This document shows positions 10,737 to 22,536 of a DNA stretch of 64,000 nucleotides, piece after piece (position 1 is the stretch's first letter; each line of letters begins with the position of its first letter). The DNA lies in NCBI GenBank assembly GCA_030141605.1, contig JAQGDQ010000105.1, positions 374,001 to 438,000 on the forward strand, in the 5' to 3' direction. The translations under genes were made by a program, and so were the position numbers. The notes under the pieces are model-generated. The model was not told the origin of the DNA, did no database searches, and saw only the letters and a list, made by a program, of their open reading frames with translations. The DNA is from Tubiluchus corallicola. Lineage: Eukaryota; Priapulida; Priapulimorpha; Priapulimorphida; Tubiluchidae.

Positions 10737-12060
10737 AATCGCTACAAGGTGTTTTATCACCTGGCTCCTAGGGCTTAAGATTAGTCTATCGGGCGATAAT
10801 CTAGTCCCTCTAGACTGACTCTACGACTTCGCGCTGTGAGAAAAGTCTTTGTCCCTAAAGCTTTCTAGCTTAGCTCCCGCAATAGAGCTTTATTAAATTA
10901 ATTAATGATTAATACAATGCGAATCTACAGGTTCGTTATCGAATCTAGTATTGCTTAACTTTAAACACCTATAAGCATACATGAACTCGTAATTTAAGTC
11001 AAAGTGAATAAGCTTTTATTGGTTTACAACAATTACTCTTAGCTAGATATTTGTACACGATTTGTTCTTAGAAGCTGGTCGGCGTTCACAAATAATGTTT
11101 AGCTCCAAGAGATACACTAGCAATTCACTTAGCAATTCTCGTACGTTGCACTTAAGGTGCTAAATACAATGCGAAGTATACACTTTACAATCAATCCGTA
11201 TGCTACACTTAAGGTGTCTACTACAATGTGAACTACTACTATGCAGAGTTACTCTCAAGTTACTAATGCGTTAAGATTACTTAACTCGGTGGAATGACCA
11301 ATGCAACTCCCGTACACTTGGTCAAATCCAATGCTTCTGTAAGACTGTTCGTAGATCCAGTGCTCAGACGTTTAGCTGAGGACGTAGAACGATGGTCCAC
11401 GCTGGTTCGAAACGAAGTCTACACTCTGTCAGATTTCCTGTCGCCTCTCTCTGGCTCCTCTCTCCCTGATGTTGCTCTCTGCTCACACTCGACTAACTAA
11501 CCCCCACGTGTCTTCAAACACGGGCTTATAACTCCAAGTTCCGCTTTGCGTAATTTCGCGCTCAAACGCAATATGGTGCAATAAGGTGAAAGGGTGACAT
11601 CCTTGGCTTTACCCTGCCAAGAAGTTTATGACCATCCAGGTGGTTCAAGAATTCTTTCTCCTGCGTGGGAAGTTAGCTGCACGCCAGGTCTGTCTTTCAG
11701 AATTCCTTGCTCCCAAAGTCTCCTCGTAGCTTGGCGTTGGCCATAAAGCTTTCTTTCCAAAGAAGTTTTGCTTCTCGCGACTTCTTAATAATTACGTGGA
11801 ACTCTGCATATGTTATATAGAGCGTTTATCTACGCTTGCATAAGGTTATAAAACAAGATTACGCTCTCGCTTAATGAACACCTGTTTACCTTCAGTAAAC
11901 GCAAAAACACACCTGTGAAAATAATTTGCTTCGCATTAAATCTCGTGCCTTGCCAGCTGAGTGAGTTCTTATAATCAATCAATAAATTTATGTTATCAAA
12001 TCAAGGAGGTATCCGTTTTATCAACTGAATCTGATTCAGTTGATAATTCTATTAATTAAT
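10737..12060. other. GC-richer non-coding block, possible element remnant
   Basis: This block is visibly richer in G+C than its flanks, mostly over 11280-11780, and has no long frame. It contains two 'CACTTAAGGTG' segments (near 11149 and 11206), each followed by a 'tacaatg' motif, and near its right end a 29-nt perfect palindrome. A decayed LTR or DNA transposon is possible but no terminal repeats were found. Confidence 0.3.
12018..12046. repeat. Perfect hairpin, 14-bp arms, 1-nt loop
   Basis: TTATCAACTGAATC, one T, then its exact reverse complement. Confidence 0.9.
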
Positions 12061-12471
12061 CTCCAAATTACCGATTCATAAATTAATTCATGACACAGTA
12101 ATATAGATATACATCCAAATACAGACACTTATCTACATACATCTGTCCATGTACAACCTAACCGCCTGTCCAGAAACACAAAATTCAATGAACTTTTCCT
12201 GTGAGATTTGTTTGCTTAACAATTCAAAATAAATCACTTCCATCTCTAAACCAATCAAGGCTGTTGCAGCAAGTATTTGTTAAAACGAAAGTGCAAGGCA
12301 ACTAAATTGTAAATCCCCCATTTTCTGCTCTAGCTCTCTCCAACTCGATTAACTATAGACAGAGTAATGCTTAACAAGCAGAATTGCATTTCGTGAAACC
12401 ACACAAGTACTTAGCATTCTTCTCCAAGCACTTCAATATTTCAGGCTGAAAATCCCTACGTTGTCACCAAA

Positions 12472-12680
12472 CTAATTATTGTACTTTTGTTTGTGAGTAA
12501 TCAAATACTCTTTGCGTACATTTACTTTTTGAGAGACATGTTTTTGCCTCACATCTGATTTGATGGCAGCTCCTTTGATGCGTTTTGACTTAGAGAACGT
12601 TGAATGGCTTCCTTTATACTTGAGCAGCCTATAAAGAAATGCCGATGCAACCTGTGGCTTGTCACAGAAATTTGAATAAG
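12472..12680 (-). CDS. Candidate terminal exon, function unknown
   Basis: On the minus strand a pyrimidine-containing tract ending in CACAG precedes an open frame beginning VASAFLYRLLKYKGSH and ending at TAG (12472-12474). The ~69 residues are Lys/Ser-rich (FSKSKRIKG, a later VNVRKEYLITHKQKYNN). The composition looks protein-like, but there is no recognisable domain and no partner exon, so chance is a real alternative. Confidence 0.25.
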
Positions 12681-12889
12681 GACATATAGATCTGCATAAT
12701 GTGAGAAGAGGGCTGCTACATGAAGACAAGAGACGGGTGCTCTCGATAAGTAAGAAACATAATACATTTCCTGCTTTTTCCACAACACTTATTATTTTGT
12801 GCAATCACTAATTAATAATAACAGAGTGTTCCAATATATATCCCAAACACCTGGTTATGTACCGGAGGAAGAAAAGCGGCCGAGCCGTG

Positions 12890-12897
12890 GGTTAAGT
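12890..12897. repeat. Left target-site duplication of the hAT-type element
   Basis: GGTTAAGT, matching GGCTAAGT on the right side (13411-13418) at 7 of 8 positions. Eight base pairs is the usual hAT duplication length. Confidence 0.6.
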
Positions 12898-13410
12898 CAC
12901 GGTTCCAAACCTTGAGGTCGCGTCCGCAATTGGGGTCGCAGGCTAGTCCAAAAACTATTTTTAAAAAATGTTCTTTTCATGAAAGGTGTGTAAGTAGGTC
13001 TTGTTTCCTCAGTCTCTGATTACATATTTTGTTCTAGAAAGTGAAACAGGATTTTCCCGCCAACAATGCGGTATACCAGTGCTTGATTTTCCGGGATAAC
13101 GAAAATGCGCGTTGTTCTGTACATGTACACCGTCCGAAAGCGTGTCGCTATTCATTTTACATCGGGTACACTTAGATACCTATTGCATTGCAATACTTGT
13201 CACTGAGAAACAGATGCAACATCACATGAATGAATTAACGAAATAATCACTCGTCATTCAATAATTTGCTGAATAGTAAGTTTAAATTAGTAAATGCGAA
13301 CGATACATGATGTGTAACAGTATAACATGCGATTATGTTCTTGGTGGGACCGCGAAATGATGCAGGGTTCTGGAAAGATGTCACCGTCAACAAAAGGTTG
13401 GGAACTACTG
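12898..13410. mobile_element. Non-autonomous hAT-type DNA transposon
   Basis: The left end reads CACGGTTCCAAACCTTGAGG and the right end, reverse-complemented, CAGTAGTTCCCAACCTTTTG. Both are variants of the CAG-GGTTCCCAACC ends of Charlie-like hAT elements. The subterminal 'ggtcgcgtccgcaattgggg' near the left end also fits that group. Length is 513 bp with no transposase frame, and an 8-bp target duplication (one mismatch) flanks it. Confidence 0.7.
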
Positions 13411-13418
13411 GGCTAAGT
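13411..13418. repeat. Right target-site duplication of the hAT-type element
   Basis: GGCTAAGT, paired with 12890-12897. Confidence 0.6.
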
Positions 13419-14250
13419 AAACAGATGTTGCTACGTAAAAGTTATTATCATTATGCTCAGCCAGGCGTATGGGATCTTTTTTCCTGGCTGGAAAGCTTTC
13501 AAATGTAAGTGCAGCTACAAATGGTGAAAGCTTTTAGAGATCGGAGTCAATTTCATAAGGAAGAATCAGCAAAATTTCTAGTTTTTTTATATTATTTTAA
13601 TACGCCACTTCGTTTAACAATTCCAAAAATTCGTTTCTTGGAAAAGTGTGGCTTCCATTCTCTCTCGAAACTGCAGAATTCAAGCAGCAACAAAGCTAGT
13701 TGTTGGCAACTCGCGAACTTCGCCATTTAGCAGAAATCATCATTCATCCGCAGAGCTAAGAATCCATCCTGCACGTTAATCAACAATCAATGAGACGCAT
13801 TTGCAAAACGCTATTTCTTCAGGCGGTATCAGACGTATTTATTCATTTTCTCTGAGTTGCATGATTTGCGTCACCGCTGATTAGTCACTGCGAGGCTAAT
13901 TATGAATCAGAGCAGATTAGCTATAGTCACGGTGGTATTAGTTTTTTTAGGAATATCAACTTTGACTTGGAAAAAACACTAAGGATGAAATAAGTTGGGT
14001 ATTGTATTTCAGACGTATCGCCTGTAAAAAATGAAGTGAAACATGATAAAAACCGGAACAGACACGACGTGCCTTTACTTGTGCTCAAACATATACAACA
14101 TTTTTCTCGATTGTTTGAAGTAGAAATATTTGTGGTTAATTAGTAATTTAGTATATTGCAGAACAATTTTGATAGCGGCAAGTGTCTATTTCTGACTACG
14201 CTTTTTTGCAGTCTTAATAACATTACATCTCAACATGTTTATCAGCAGTT
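13419..14250. other. Intergenic, nothing recognised
   Basis: A 73-codon open frame at 13509-13730 (+) has no splice context or recognisable sequence. Otherwise featureless. Confidence 0.4.
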
Positions 14251-14280
14251 CGTTTCGGATACTGAAGCCATCGTCAAACT
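14251..14280 (-). ncRNA. Hammerhead-ribozyme-like relic
   Basis: Core pieces in order: TTGACGA (consensus CTGANGA, first C replaced by T), a short imperfect stem II (GGCT ... ATCC) and CGAAAC. The base change at the first core position and the stem II mismatch make catalysis unlikely. Confidence 0.4.
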
Positions 14281-15026
14281 ATAAATCAAGCCAAGGAGTA
14301 AATAACACATTAATGATACAAATGCACAAACTGAAACTACAAAACAACAGATTAAAATTTAACTTATCAAAATAGACTAGGTTGAAACGGAAGAAGTTGC
14401 AGAGAAATGTACAAAGTATTTATCTAACACATGAAAACAAAAAGAGATCACAACAGGTAAACAATTAATCCAAGTCTACATAATGAAAAATCACAGCAAT
14501 AAGCATTATAAGAATAAAAGACAACTTCTACATTTTGCACAATTTACAACAAGTGGGAACTACAATAAGGGAAAGCAGCAGTATGTGCATGTGAAAGTGA
14601 CAAGAGACTAAATCCACCAGGACCACTATAGACCCTGAGTAACATAATCAAAAAAATTTCAAAACACAGAAACAGATAGAGTGCGACAAGGTACCACCGA
14701 TGATAGCTGCGTATGAAGAATTGGGCGGTGCTTCATAATATATAAGGCCTCTGTTATCTTGAGATCTTGAACATTACTTGCACTATATAAATGCTAAATG
14801 CAGAATTGAATCTATCCCAATCAACTCCGCATGCAGTACGGTGAGAGACCAAACTGGCCTTTGCGATGCTCCCCAATTCTAGTACAAAGATTGTGCTTCG
14901 TATGACCAATGTAAGACGCCAGGCACACATTACATTTGCTTTCCTTGTTTCCATTATTTCATTATTTCTAATAATGCTTAAATGATAAATAAATAAGTTA
15001 AAACTCTGCCCGCAACCAGGGGTCAA
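14251..15026 (-). mobile_element. Penelope-like retroelement remnant with GIY-YIG endonuclease fragment
   Basis: Reading the minus strand from about 14955 down to 14830, one frame gives KCNVC, SYIGHTKHNLCTRIGEH and RKGQFGLSPY. This is the CxxC and (G/S)Y-I-G ... R ... EH signature of the GIY-YIG endonuclease of Penelope-like elements. Stops follow about 15 residues after the EH. Downstream on the same strand, 14251-14280 carries TTGACGA, then GGCTTCAGTATCC, then GAAACG, which resembles the hammerhead-ribozyme core found in the terminal repeats of these elements. The reverse-transcriptase part was not found upstream, so the copy is truncated and decayed. Exact borders are unknown. Confidence 0.65.
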
Positions 15027-15030
15027 TTTA

Positions 15031-16440
15031 TATAAATATAATGTCTTTTTTAAAATAAGAGATTAATCATCGTCGTCATCAACGTCTCGGCTGAATACAA
15101 AACCATCTTCAGCAAAATAAGGTGAGCACAGAACAGAAGCAAAACGGATACTTAATTAAACAGCGTATTGATACAAGGAAATTCATGGCGGTGATACTGA
15201 TATAGCTAACAACATACCAGTTTATTGATATATGCTTAGCATATACTGTACAAGTATCAACTACGAAGCTCTCCAGCCTTTGCTTCACCGAATTGGGTGA
15301 ATAACTGACTTTAAATACCTCTGTGACGTCATGCATAGGTCACATATTTTTACTAAAATTGTTAATTTTATTAATTTGCTCATGATTTGATGGTTATTTA
15401 ATTACAAAGATACAACTATCCAACTATCAAATTGACTGAGGCGAAAAAATATGGCACAGCGTAACGTTTATTACACTGACGAAGTGGTAACTACTATCTT
15501 GTAGCATCTGAAATCTACAGAAAACTTTTCAAATCATACTGATGACACTGCCTTTCTGACAAACACTTCTTTTCTTAATTAAGCCAAGGTTCCACTCCCA
15601 CAATCAAACATTTTAGACTGTTGAACTTTGTGTTTTCCAAACCATTCTGTAGCTTTTCATTCAAATAGTGATTCTACTACTTCCGTGTTTTTCATTTTTA
15701 TTTCATGTTTATTTCGTAAATTATGAAACGCTCACGCAAATTAAAGCAAGTAAGAAGATAAAACCTCTGACATTCTCTTAATGTTGACACTTAAACAAAA
15801 GTGCAGTAGTAGAACCAACGCTAGCTAACATTCTATACGTGTATTTTGTGGGCATCAGCACGATCAGATAAAAATTTTTATGCTTCGGGTGCACCTTGTC
15901 TTGTTTATTTCTGATAAAAAAGAACAGATTTTTCTAAACATCAGCCGACATAAAAACGATTGTATCTTTTAGTAATTTTACGCCGAAATTTGGTTTCCAT
16001 GGCAACGATTAGAATAGCTTAGATGGCAGTAACTGTAGCATTTTTTAAATAAATGCTCGACTTGGCGCATTGCAAAACCGAGAAAAGTTGAGCAATTGCA
16101 GTGACCAGCCATTTATTTGTTCTGTTTGCAAACGTGACATTTACATCACTACGAGGTAAAATCCTGCGGAAAAATCATCCAGCGACTAATCAGACAATAT
16201 AACGCTACAACCTTTTCACAAATTATTAAAAGCTGAAGCTATGAAATAGGGCGTTGAGAAATCAAACAAATGGATAAGCACAGTATTTGTTCCCAGTATA
16301 ACAAGGGATATCCAATAACAGTTTGTCAATAGATTTGATAGGGCCTTTAATTGACATTTTAAAGATTGGCTTTCTTTGTGGATTCTGTGGATTAAGCCAC
16401 TAACCTTTAGCTAGGCAGAGATTTTGGCCCATCTGTCAAT
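15031..16440. other. Intergenic, nothing coding recognised
   Basis: No exon could be supported. A perfect RFX X-box-like 14-mer lies at 15993-16006. Confidence 0.4.
15993..16006. promoter_or_regulatory. X-box (RFX) like motif
   Basis: GTTTCCATGGCAAC fits the RFX X-box consensus (two inverted half-sites around AT). No gene start was found beside it. On the minus strand the motif overlaps an ATG opening a 19-codon frame. Confidence 0.25.
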
Positions 16441-17000
16441 AAATCAAGTACGGCAGAGAAATACGATACGCGAAAAATAAAGAAATAATAGAAAAAAGAC
16501 GGACAAAGGCAGGAAAGGAATAACGAAAATAACGTGGAGAACCAAAGGAGAGAAAGAAGAAAATTGGAGAGGTGAAGTACTGTGAAAATTATAAAAAAAG
16601 AATAAAAATACGAAAAAAGAGAAGGAGAAAGAGGAAAGGCAGAAATAAATTATGGAAGGGTTAGACGATAAAACGCAAAAAATGCAGGAAGACAACAAAA
16701 GGAATGGCGTTAGAAAGACACAAAAGTTTTAGCGAATAATAATAAGAAAAACAAAAGAGAGAACAGTATGAGGAAAGGGCCGAAGTAGGAGACTTAGGAA
16801 AGGGAAAAATAAAGGTGAGGTGAAACGAAAGTAAAAGAAAAGCAAAAGAGAGTAAAAACAAAAAAACAGGAGAAAAGAAAAAACAGAAGCAGATGAAAAT
16901 GAAACATGAAAACTGACATCTAAAAATGCAAAAAAGAAAAAGAAGAAAATGAAATTAAGCAGAAGAATAATAAAGGCACAAGATAAAAAGGACAATGTAA
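16441..17000. repeat. Purine-rich plus strand, about 550 bp
   Basis: The plus strand is almost entirely A and G in runs such as agaaaaagaagaaaatg. The minus strand is therefore pyrimidine-rich, which creates several spurious hydrophobic Phe/Ser/Leu open frames there. It is degenerate simple sequence rather than a clean microsatellite. Confidence 0.8.
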
Positions 17001-18694
17001 TGTGACTATAAAATTGTCCGGATTCTTGTTTCTATTACTATGCTTAACATTTTCCAACAATGAAGCAAATACGTACGTGTCTGATTTGTACTTGGTTCCG
17101 TCCGCCTGTATTGAAAGGAATGCTGAATATTAGGCATATAATGCTGTGATACAACATCATTACTCCAATCTCCTATGCATACGTCACACGCTTTGGCTTC
17201 CCAAAATTAGCAGACTGAGACTCATCGTTTGTTTACACGATAATCAGCTTTAGGCACCATGGCACTGATTCTGCACCTAATACAGAAAATGATGATGTGA
17301 CTTATAATTACACATAATCTACAAACAACATGTAGGTCATTCTTGTACACATCATGTTTGGCTTACGTCATTGCACGAAGAGCCCTCTTGACTAGTAAGC
17401 ATAACATTTTTCAATAGCCAGCCTTTGTCATAAGAAACGACAAATGGCGAAAAGACAATACAAAAATACATTTTTAGGCATTTATACGTAATTACTCTTC
17501 AGTTTTTGTAGTGATGATGACTGAAAAAATGAAGTATACTTGATAAATATACTAATTTATGCGAGATGATATTCTCACCACTTAAGTCTCTTGATTCAGA
17601 ACTGACTGCCCTTTATGGAATGAGTAATGGTCAGCTCTTCAAAAATGTAAAGCACAGAGGACGTTCCCCTACGAGTAGAATTAATCAAAATTCACCCTTT
17701 CAGAAACCTAAAAATACTAACGATATTGTGGTGGCGTTATTACTAAATAATAGCAAAATTTATGCTTCATCCAGCTATTTACTAGGATTAATATAACACC
17801 AGGCCTTTTCAGTTTACGTCATACGGTTCCTGCACAATAAATATATGTGCAAACAATATACAACTGTGTGTGAAATAAAAAAACTAAAAACTCTGTGGAA
17901 TTTTATTATTCAACTGAGATTGAAATCCCAGATGTTCAGCGTTCCTGGTTTCCTTATCTTCTTTTTCCTTCTCCCCAGCAAATTATTTGTTTGCGGTTTG
18001 TTGTACTTACATTATATTGCCGTTGTGTAATTATTAATGTGGATTAAGTATGTTGTGTTGAAAATACGTGAACAATAATTACTTGACGCACCATAAATGT
18101 GCATATTTTTGCGTTGAAAAAAAGTGCCAGGAAACATTCAAAACACTTCAGTAAAGGGACAAAAACGCCATTTAAAATGTTTATTGTTCATATTATAAAA
18201 CAAATATAATAATAAACGTCTTAGTATAAATTGTGTTTTTGCTCTATGCAACCAACATTTTTAATTTTTTTAAATATAAAATTTTATTGTGTTGTAGGCC
18301 TATATATATATTGTATGTTTTAATGTCTTCCGTATTTGTTTACTGTGTCTGGGTGCGTAACATTTTTATAATCTGTGTAGCGGAGTATCTAAATTTTCTA
18401 TAATGCTATGTGCTTTTTAAAGTAGGAAATAAATGTTAAATAAAAAAATAAAATAAATTGAATATATCACTGCATCTGAAATAGTCACCAAATAAACAGT
18501 GCCCAAAGATTCTAGAAAATAAGCGAATTAGATCCTGGCTTTTCTAGCTCATTCCACACGTTTTATTACTTTTATTCTTTTATTAGAAGGCAATGTGGGT
18601 CCATTTACACTACACGCTGGCTAACTAGACTTACGTTGGTCTGTATTACTAAAACGGCTATCTGATTAGCCGCCTGCAATAAAACAATTCTTAC
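17001..18694. other. Intergenic, nothing recognised
   Basis: Two short plus-strand open frames (17566-17796, 17845-18030) show no domain or splice context. Confidence 0.4.
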
Positions 18695-18960
18695 CAGGCA
18701 TTCAACGTGGTGTTCTTAAAGACTAAAGTTAAGAAACACCGAACCTGGTCAGTGAACGGATCAGTGACTTCCTGGAACCTGTCTTTTGGCGTTTCTGGTG
18801 TCATGCTGCCTGGAGCTGTTTACCTTGGTTGTTGAGGGAATCCCCTCTCCGTGCATATGAATGCAAGTCCAAGACAGTTCAGTTTCTCGTCCGTAAGAAT
18901 TACCCTCGATAATGACATAGGTTCCGATGCTGCTTTAACCATTTTTTGTTAAGTAGGCTC
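18695..18960 (+). repeat. 5S rRNA-derived SINE, copy 1
   Basis: 18725-18776 (aaagttaagaaacaccg, then cctggtcagtga, then tcagtgacttcctgg) follows the 3' half of 5S rRNA (AAGCTAAGC ... CCTGGTTAGT ... GGGAGACCGCCTGG). The next ~100 bases, including 'catgctgcctggagctg' (18802-), are shared with the copy at 54.84 kb but not with 5S rRNA, so this is a SINE and not a 5S gene. Borders are approximate. Confidence 0.65.
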
Positions 18961-20971
18961 TGTCGCTGAGTGCTGAATCGCAGCTTACGGAGTGCTGACA
19001 TTAAAGAATAAGAACATTAATAAATACATATCGCTTGCATGTAAGGTTCATCTAAATCACTGAAGTGAGAAATAGACGAAGAAAGACCGGGGATGTTCTC
19101 GCCTCAAGTTGTGATATAACTGCATTAAAAATGTTTCGATGGCTTTGTTATCATAAACCCATTTGATGCATTCTATAGTTACTAGAAACATTACTTCGAT
19201 TTATGTTTGAGCATTTAAAGAGCTAATTGCTAAAAACGCAGAACACATTAAAAAAGAAACTAAAGTCAAAACAATTCAAACGTTTTGAGCAGCTAAATCA
19301 TAATAAATTTACAACTAATTAAATTAGCAATCCCTTATATTTTGTCCTATGTTTTTGAAGATACAACAATTATGCAATTACAATGTTGACATGTTCAACG
19401 GCGCAGGTGTTTACTAGTGAAGCCATAGCTGTTACAGTGGAATTTAATTAATAAAGAGCTCTTCTGCTTAGCGTCCTTGCACAAGGTACGTTTACGTTCT
19501 GACAGGTCAGAGAAACTGATTACACGATGTGAACAGCATACTAAAGGCACTTGAATTAGGAATAAGCACGTGAGCTTCTCAAAATGTAATGTAAACTAGA
19601 AAGGGTTACGAAAGTAATAATATGAAAAGCTGGCTCTGTTTAGTGTTCATAATTAATCACAGACAAGAGGAATTATTACGCAAGACAAGAAAATGTCACT
19701 TGTGAAAGCCTTTTTAATCAAAACAAATGATATCCTGATAATTTTCAACATCTAACTCTAACCTTATAGCATTTAAATTTGTAATAAATTTCAAGTATAG
19801 CAGTAAAATTTAGTGGTCAAGTTGCTGTTAACTTACAAACCAAAACAAATAACAAGCTACAGAATTTATCCTGCATCAGTTGAAACTCAACAAAGAATAG
19901 TCGAACTGAGGAAAAGGCGCAATGACAAAATTAGGCTCTCTTTACATTGTTTGCAGATTAAATGATTTCAGCTACAAAATGTTTTCATTTTTCATCCTGT
20001 AGGTCGTCAATTTTGCAAAAAACGGTTCATCTGTCTGCATCGTAGAATTTTGTTCTAAGTGCACTGTCCTGTGAGGCTGTGGCAAAACAATTGAAGACGT
20101 ATAATTAATTTTGGAGTGTCTGTCATTGTTCGGCACAACTTGATTCTCAGACATTAATAAATTATTCAAAATTGAAATTGCATATCATCACGCTAGTAAT
20201 AAATTACATGTTTCTGTTCACTTATATCGTTGTACAAATGTATGGAGTGTACATAATGGAAATATATTTGGGGCGGCTTGAAAATTGAAATATTCCATGA
20301 TCTGGTAAACTGAGGCGAGTAGCTTTGCATTCTCATTTGTCGCCTATTAAAATAAGTCGCATGTTTGCTATTGACAAGTCCTTGCTGTAATGCATGGCAA
20401 AAAATCCTTTATAATACAGGTAGAACAATTTAGAGACTATTTAGCTTCTATAAACACTCCATTTCTAACATGTGGTGTCTAAAAATGAACTCAGTTCCAT
20501 GCAACCTGCATTGAATAATTTAATGTCTGTATTTGTACATCAAAGCTAATTTTGTAACTCCACTTGCTAATTAGGATTTTATTTATTGTATTTAAATTAT
20601 TGTCTATTATACGGATGTGATATAAAATGTCAGTTGAATTCGTACATAATAGTGAAAATAGCAGAAGTTTAAATAGGTAACAGTAAGAAGAACTATATTA
20701 GGTGCGTATACATTAAAATTTTCTTATAATAAAGCATTATATACAGTTGCTAATGGCGCCTATCATTCGGATAATAATACATCATAGTGAAGTTATTCAA
20801 TATGGTGTTACAGAAAGTCACCAGAGAAACGCGTACCAGAACAACCCAGATATAGTAGTCATTTTTATAAAGACTTATTTATAGATAAACAATTGACTGT
20901 AACAATAACAATTGACTTTAATATGAAGTTTACAGACCGCGAGAAAAATACGGCCTCATTTGACAGCCACC
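18961..20971. other. Intergenic, nothing recognised
   Basis: A 65-codon minus-strand open frame at 19972-20169 has protein-like composition but no clear acceptor and no domain. Confidence 0.35.
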
Positions 20972-21019
20972 TTGACCTAATCATATATGATAAGGAAAGT
21001 TTGACCTAATCACATATGA
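20972..21019. repeat. Short direct repeat TTGACCTAATCAYATATGA
   Basis: A 19-mer at 20972-20990 recurs at 21001-21019 with one difference. Confidence 0.85.
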
Positions 21020-21616
21020 AAATTAGTCTTGTGACCACACAACTTTGTGCGAGACTGATATATTTCTTTCCTGTGATTTTGCCTCGGTGTAACAGTGTTT
21101 TTATATAAAGCCTTCTCCATTTATTCAAGCACCGCTAATAATTCATTTGAATCCCTTATGTCACTTCCACAACTTCCAAACATTGTTTCTGTGAGCATAG
21201 GAGGAAACGAACCAAAGGTCTATATAAGAATGTGGCTTGAGCTAAAAGGTACGCGATTGCATGAATTGATCCATACCAAATTCCTTGAAAAATCAAGCTA
21301 TCTCACTTTTGCAAATATTCAGCCATAATTCTATTAGACTCTGACAAGCACACGGTGCGCAGATGTGCCAGGAAAGTTAGGTTTTAATAAGGATTAGCTA
21401 GGGGTGTTTATCATAGCAACATCTGCATCCCAGGAAAATGATGGTAAGGAAAAAATGCTATTAGTTAGATCTACATAACTTTTCTTCTTCTGAATGACCA
21501 ATCGTCCTTTTCCGTCGCAGACTGATATCATGAAGATAGGAATTACGTTGTGACCAGAAGATAAATCATTAAAAACGCAAACATCATCAATTTACGGATA
21601 AGAATAATGTTAACTA

Positions 21617-21765
21617 GTTTTCTTTTGTTCTATAGAACACCTTACAGTCTCAAAATTACCCAGTTTTCTTTCGGCCTATAACCATCATATTCTGACAGTT
21701 TAGAAATCACCTGCTAATTTCTTTTTGACCTATAAACACCAACTATACTAGTTTCTAAATTACAT
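21617..21765. repeat. Three degenerate tandem units of about 50 bp
   Basis: Each unit starts AGTTTTCTTTYG or ATTTCTTTTTG, continues with a CCTATAAMCACC-like block and ends with a TCT-AAAATTACC-like block. Confidence 0.5.
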
Positions 21766-22470
21766 TGAGGTCACTTAGAAGTTTCAGTAAAAAGTCTGGT
21801 TTCAATCTCAAATTGAGCGCATGAATTAGGAACTAACTAATGCTTGCCAAAAAATTGCTTACGGGGCTGCATTGCTTGCCAGAAAGACGAGTTTATCTGA
21901 AGTTGCTGTTTTAGACACTCCAGATGTTTTGTCAAATGCTTCTATTTACTAAAATTTTACGTTTTTAATTCGCCATTTTCTCAGCTTGCACTCTCGCGAT
22001 TAGTCTTAGTTTAGCATGTAATTAATATAACACTGCATAATTCTTGTTTACTTTCCAGAACATGCGCTGTATTTAGCGCGTGAAGCCAGCAGCGGGCGAT
22101 CAACACACATGTGTAAATATGAACAGCCAATGCATCAATGTGCACAGTATTGTGTCATCTTGTCTTACAGAAAGGTTTCTCGATTGCTTTCTGCTCGAAT
22201 AAAACGTTGAATGCAGAGAAACACTCATCGAGTTATATTCGAATTATTGGTGTATAAAATGTCTTCTAAAATAGTTTCCACTCTTGTAGCAGCAATTAGG
22301 TTGTCCTGCGAAAAGCAGATTGGATTTTAATTTATCCTATACCAAATTTTTTCCGATTGTAGCAGCTAACACATAGCAGCCTCTCTGCACTAGTATTTCA
22401 GCTAGTATTCTCCAGCAAAACTTGTACCTAATTTCTACAAAAGAAACGAAGAATCTTTAGATGGGCTTAC
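21766..22470. other. Intergenic, nothing recognised
   Basis: AT-rich sequence without a supportable gene. Confidence 0.4.

Positions 22471-22533
<63 letters not shown>
22471..22533. repeat. (AT)n microsatellite, about 62 bp
   Basis: Uninterrupted alternating AT dinucleotides. Confidence 0.95.

Positions 22534-22536
<3 letters not shown>

Noticed and set aside
16444-16995. Three minus-strand Phe/Leu/Ser-rich frames that look like membrane proteins
   Set aside because: Complement of a purine-rich simple-sequence strand, which forces Phe/Leu/Ser codons.
18725-18780. A functional 5S rRNA gene
   Set aside because: Only the 3' half is recognisable, with many changes, and a non-5S segment follows that is shared with 54.84 kb.
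19972-20169. 65-codon minus-strand frame with protein-like composition
   Set aside because: No convincing acceptor, no family, no neighbouring exon; kept only as a weak candidate.
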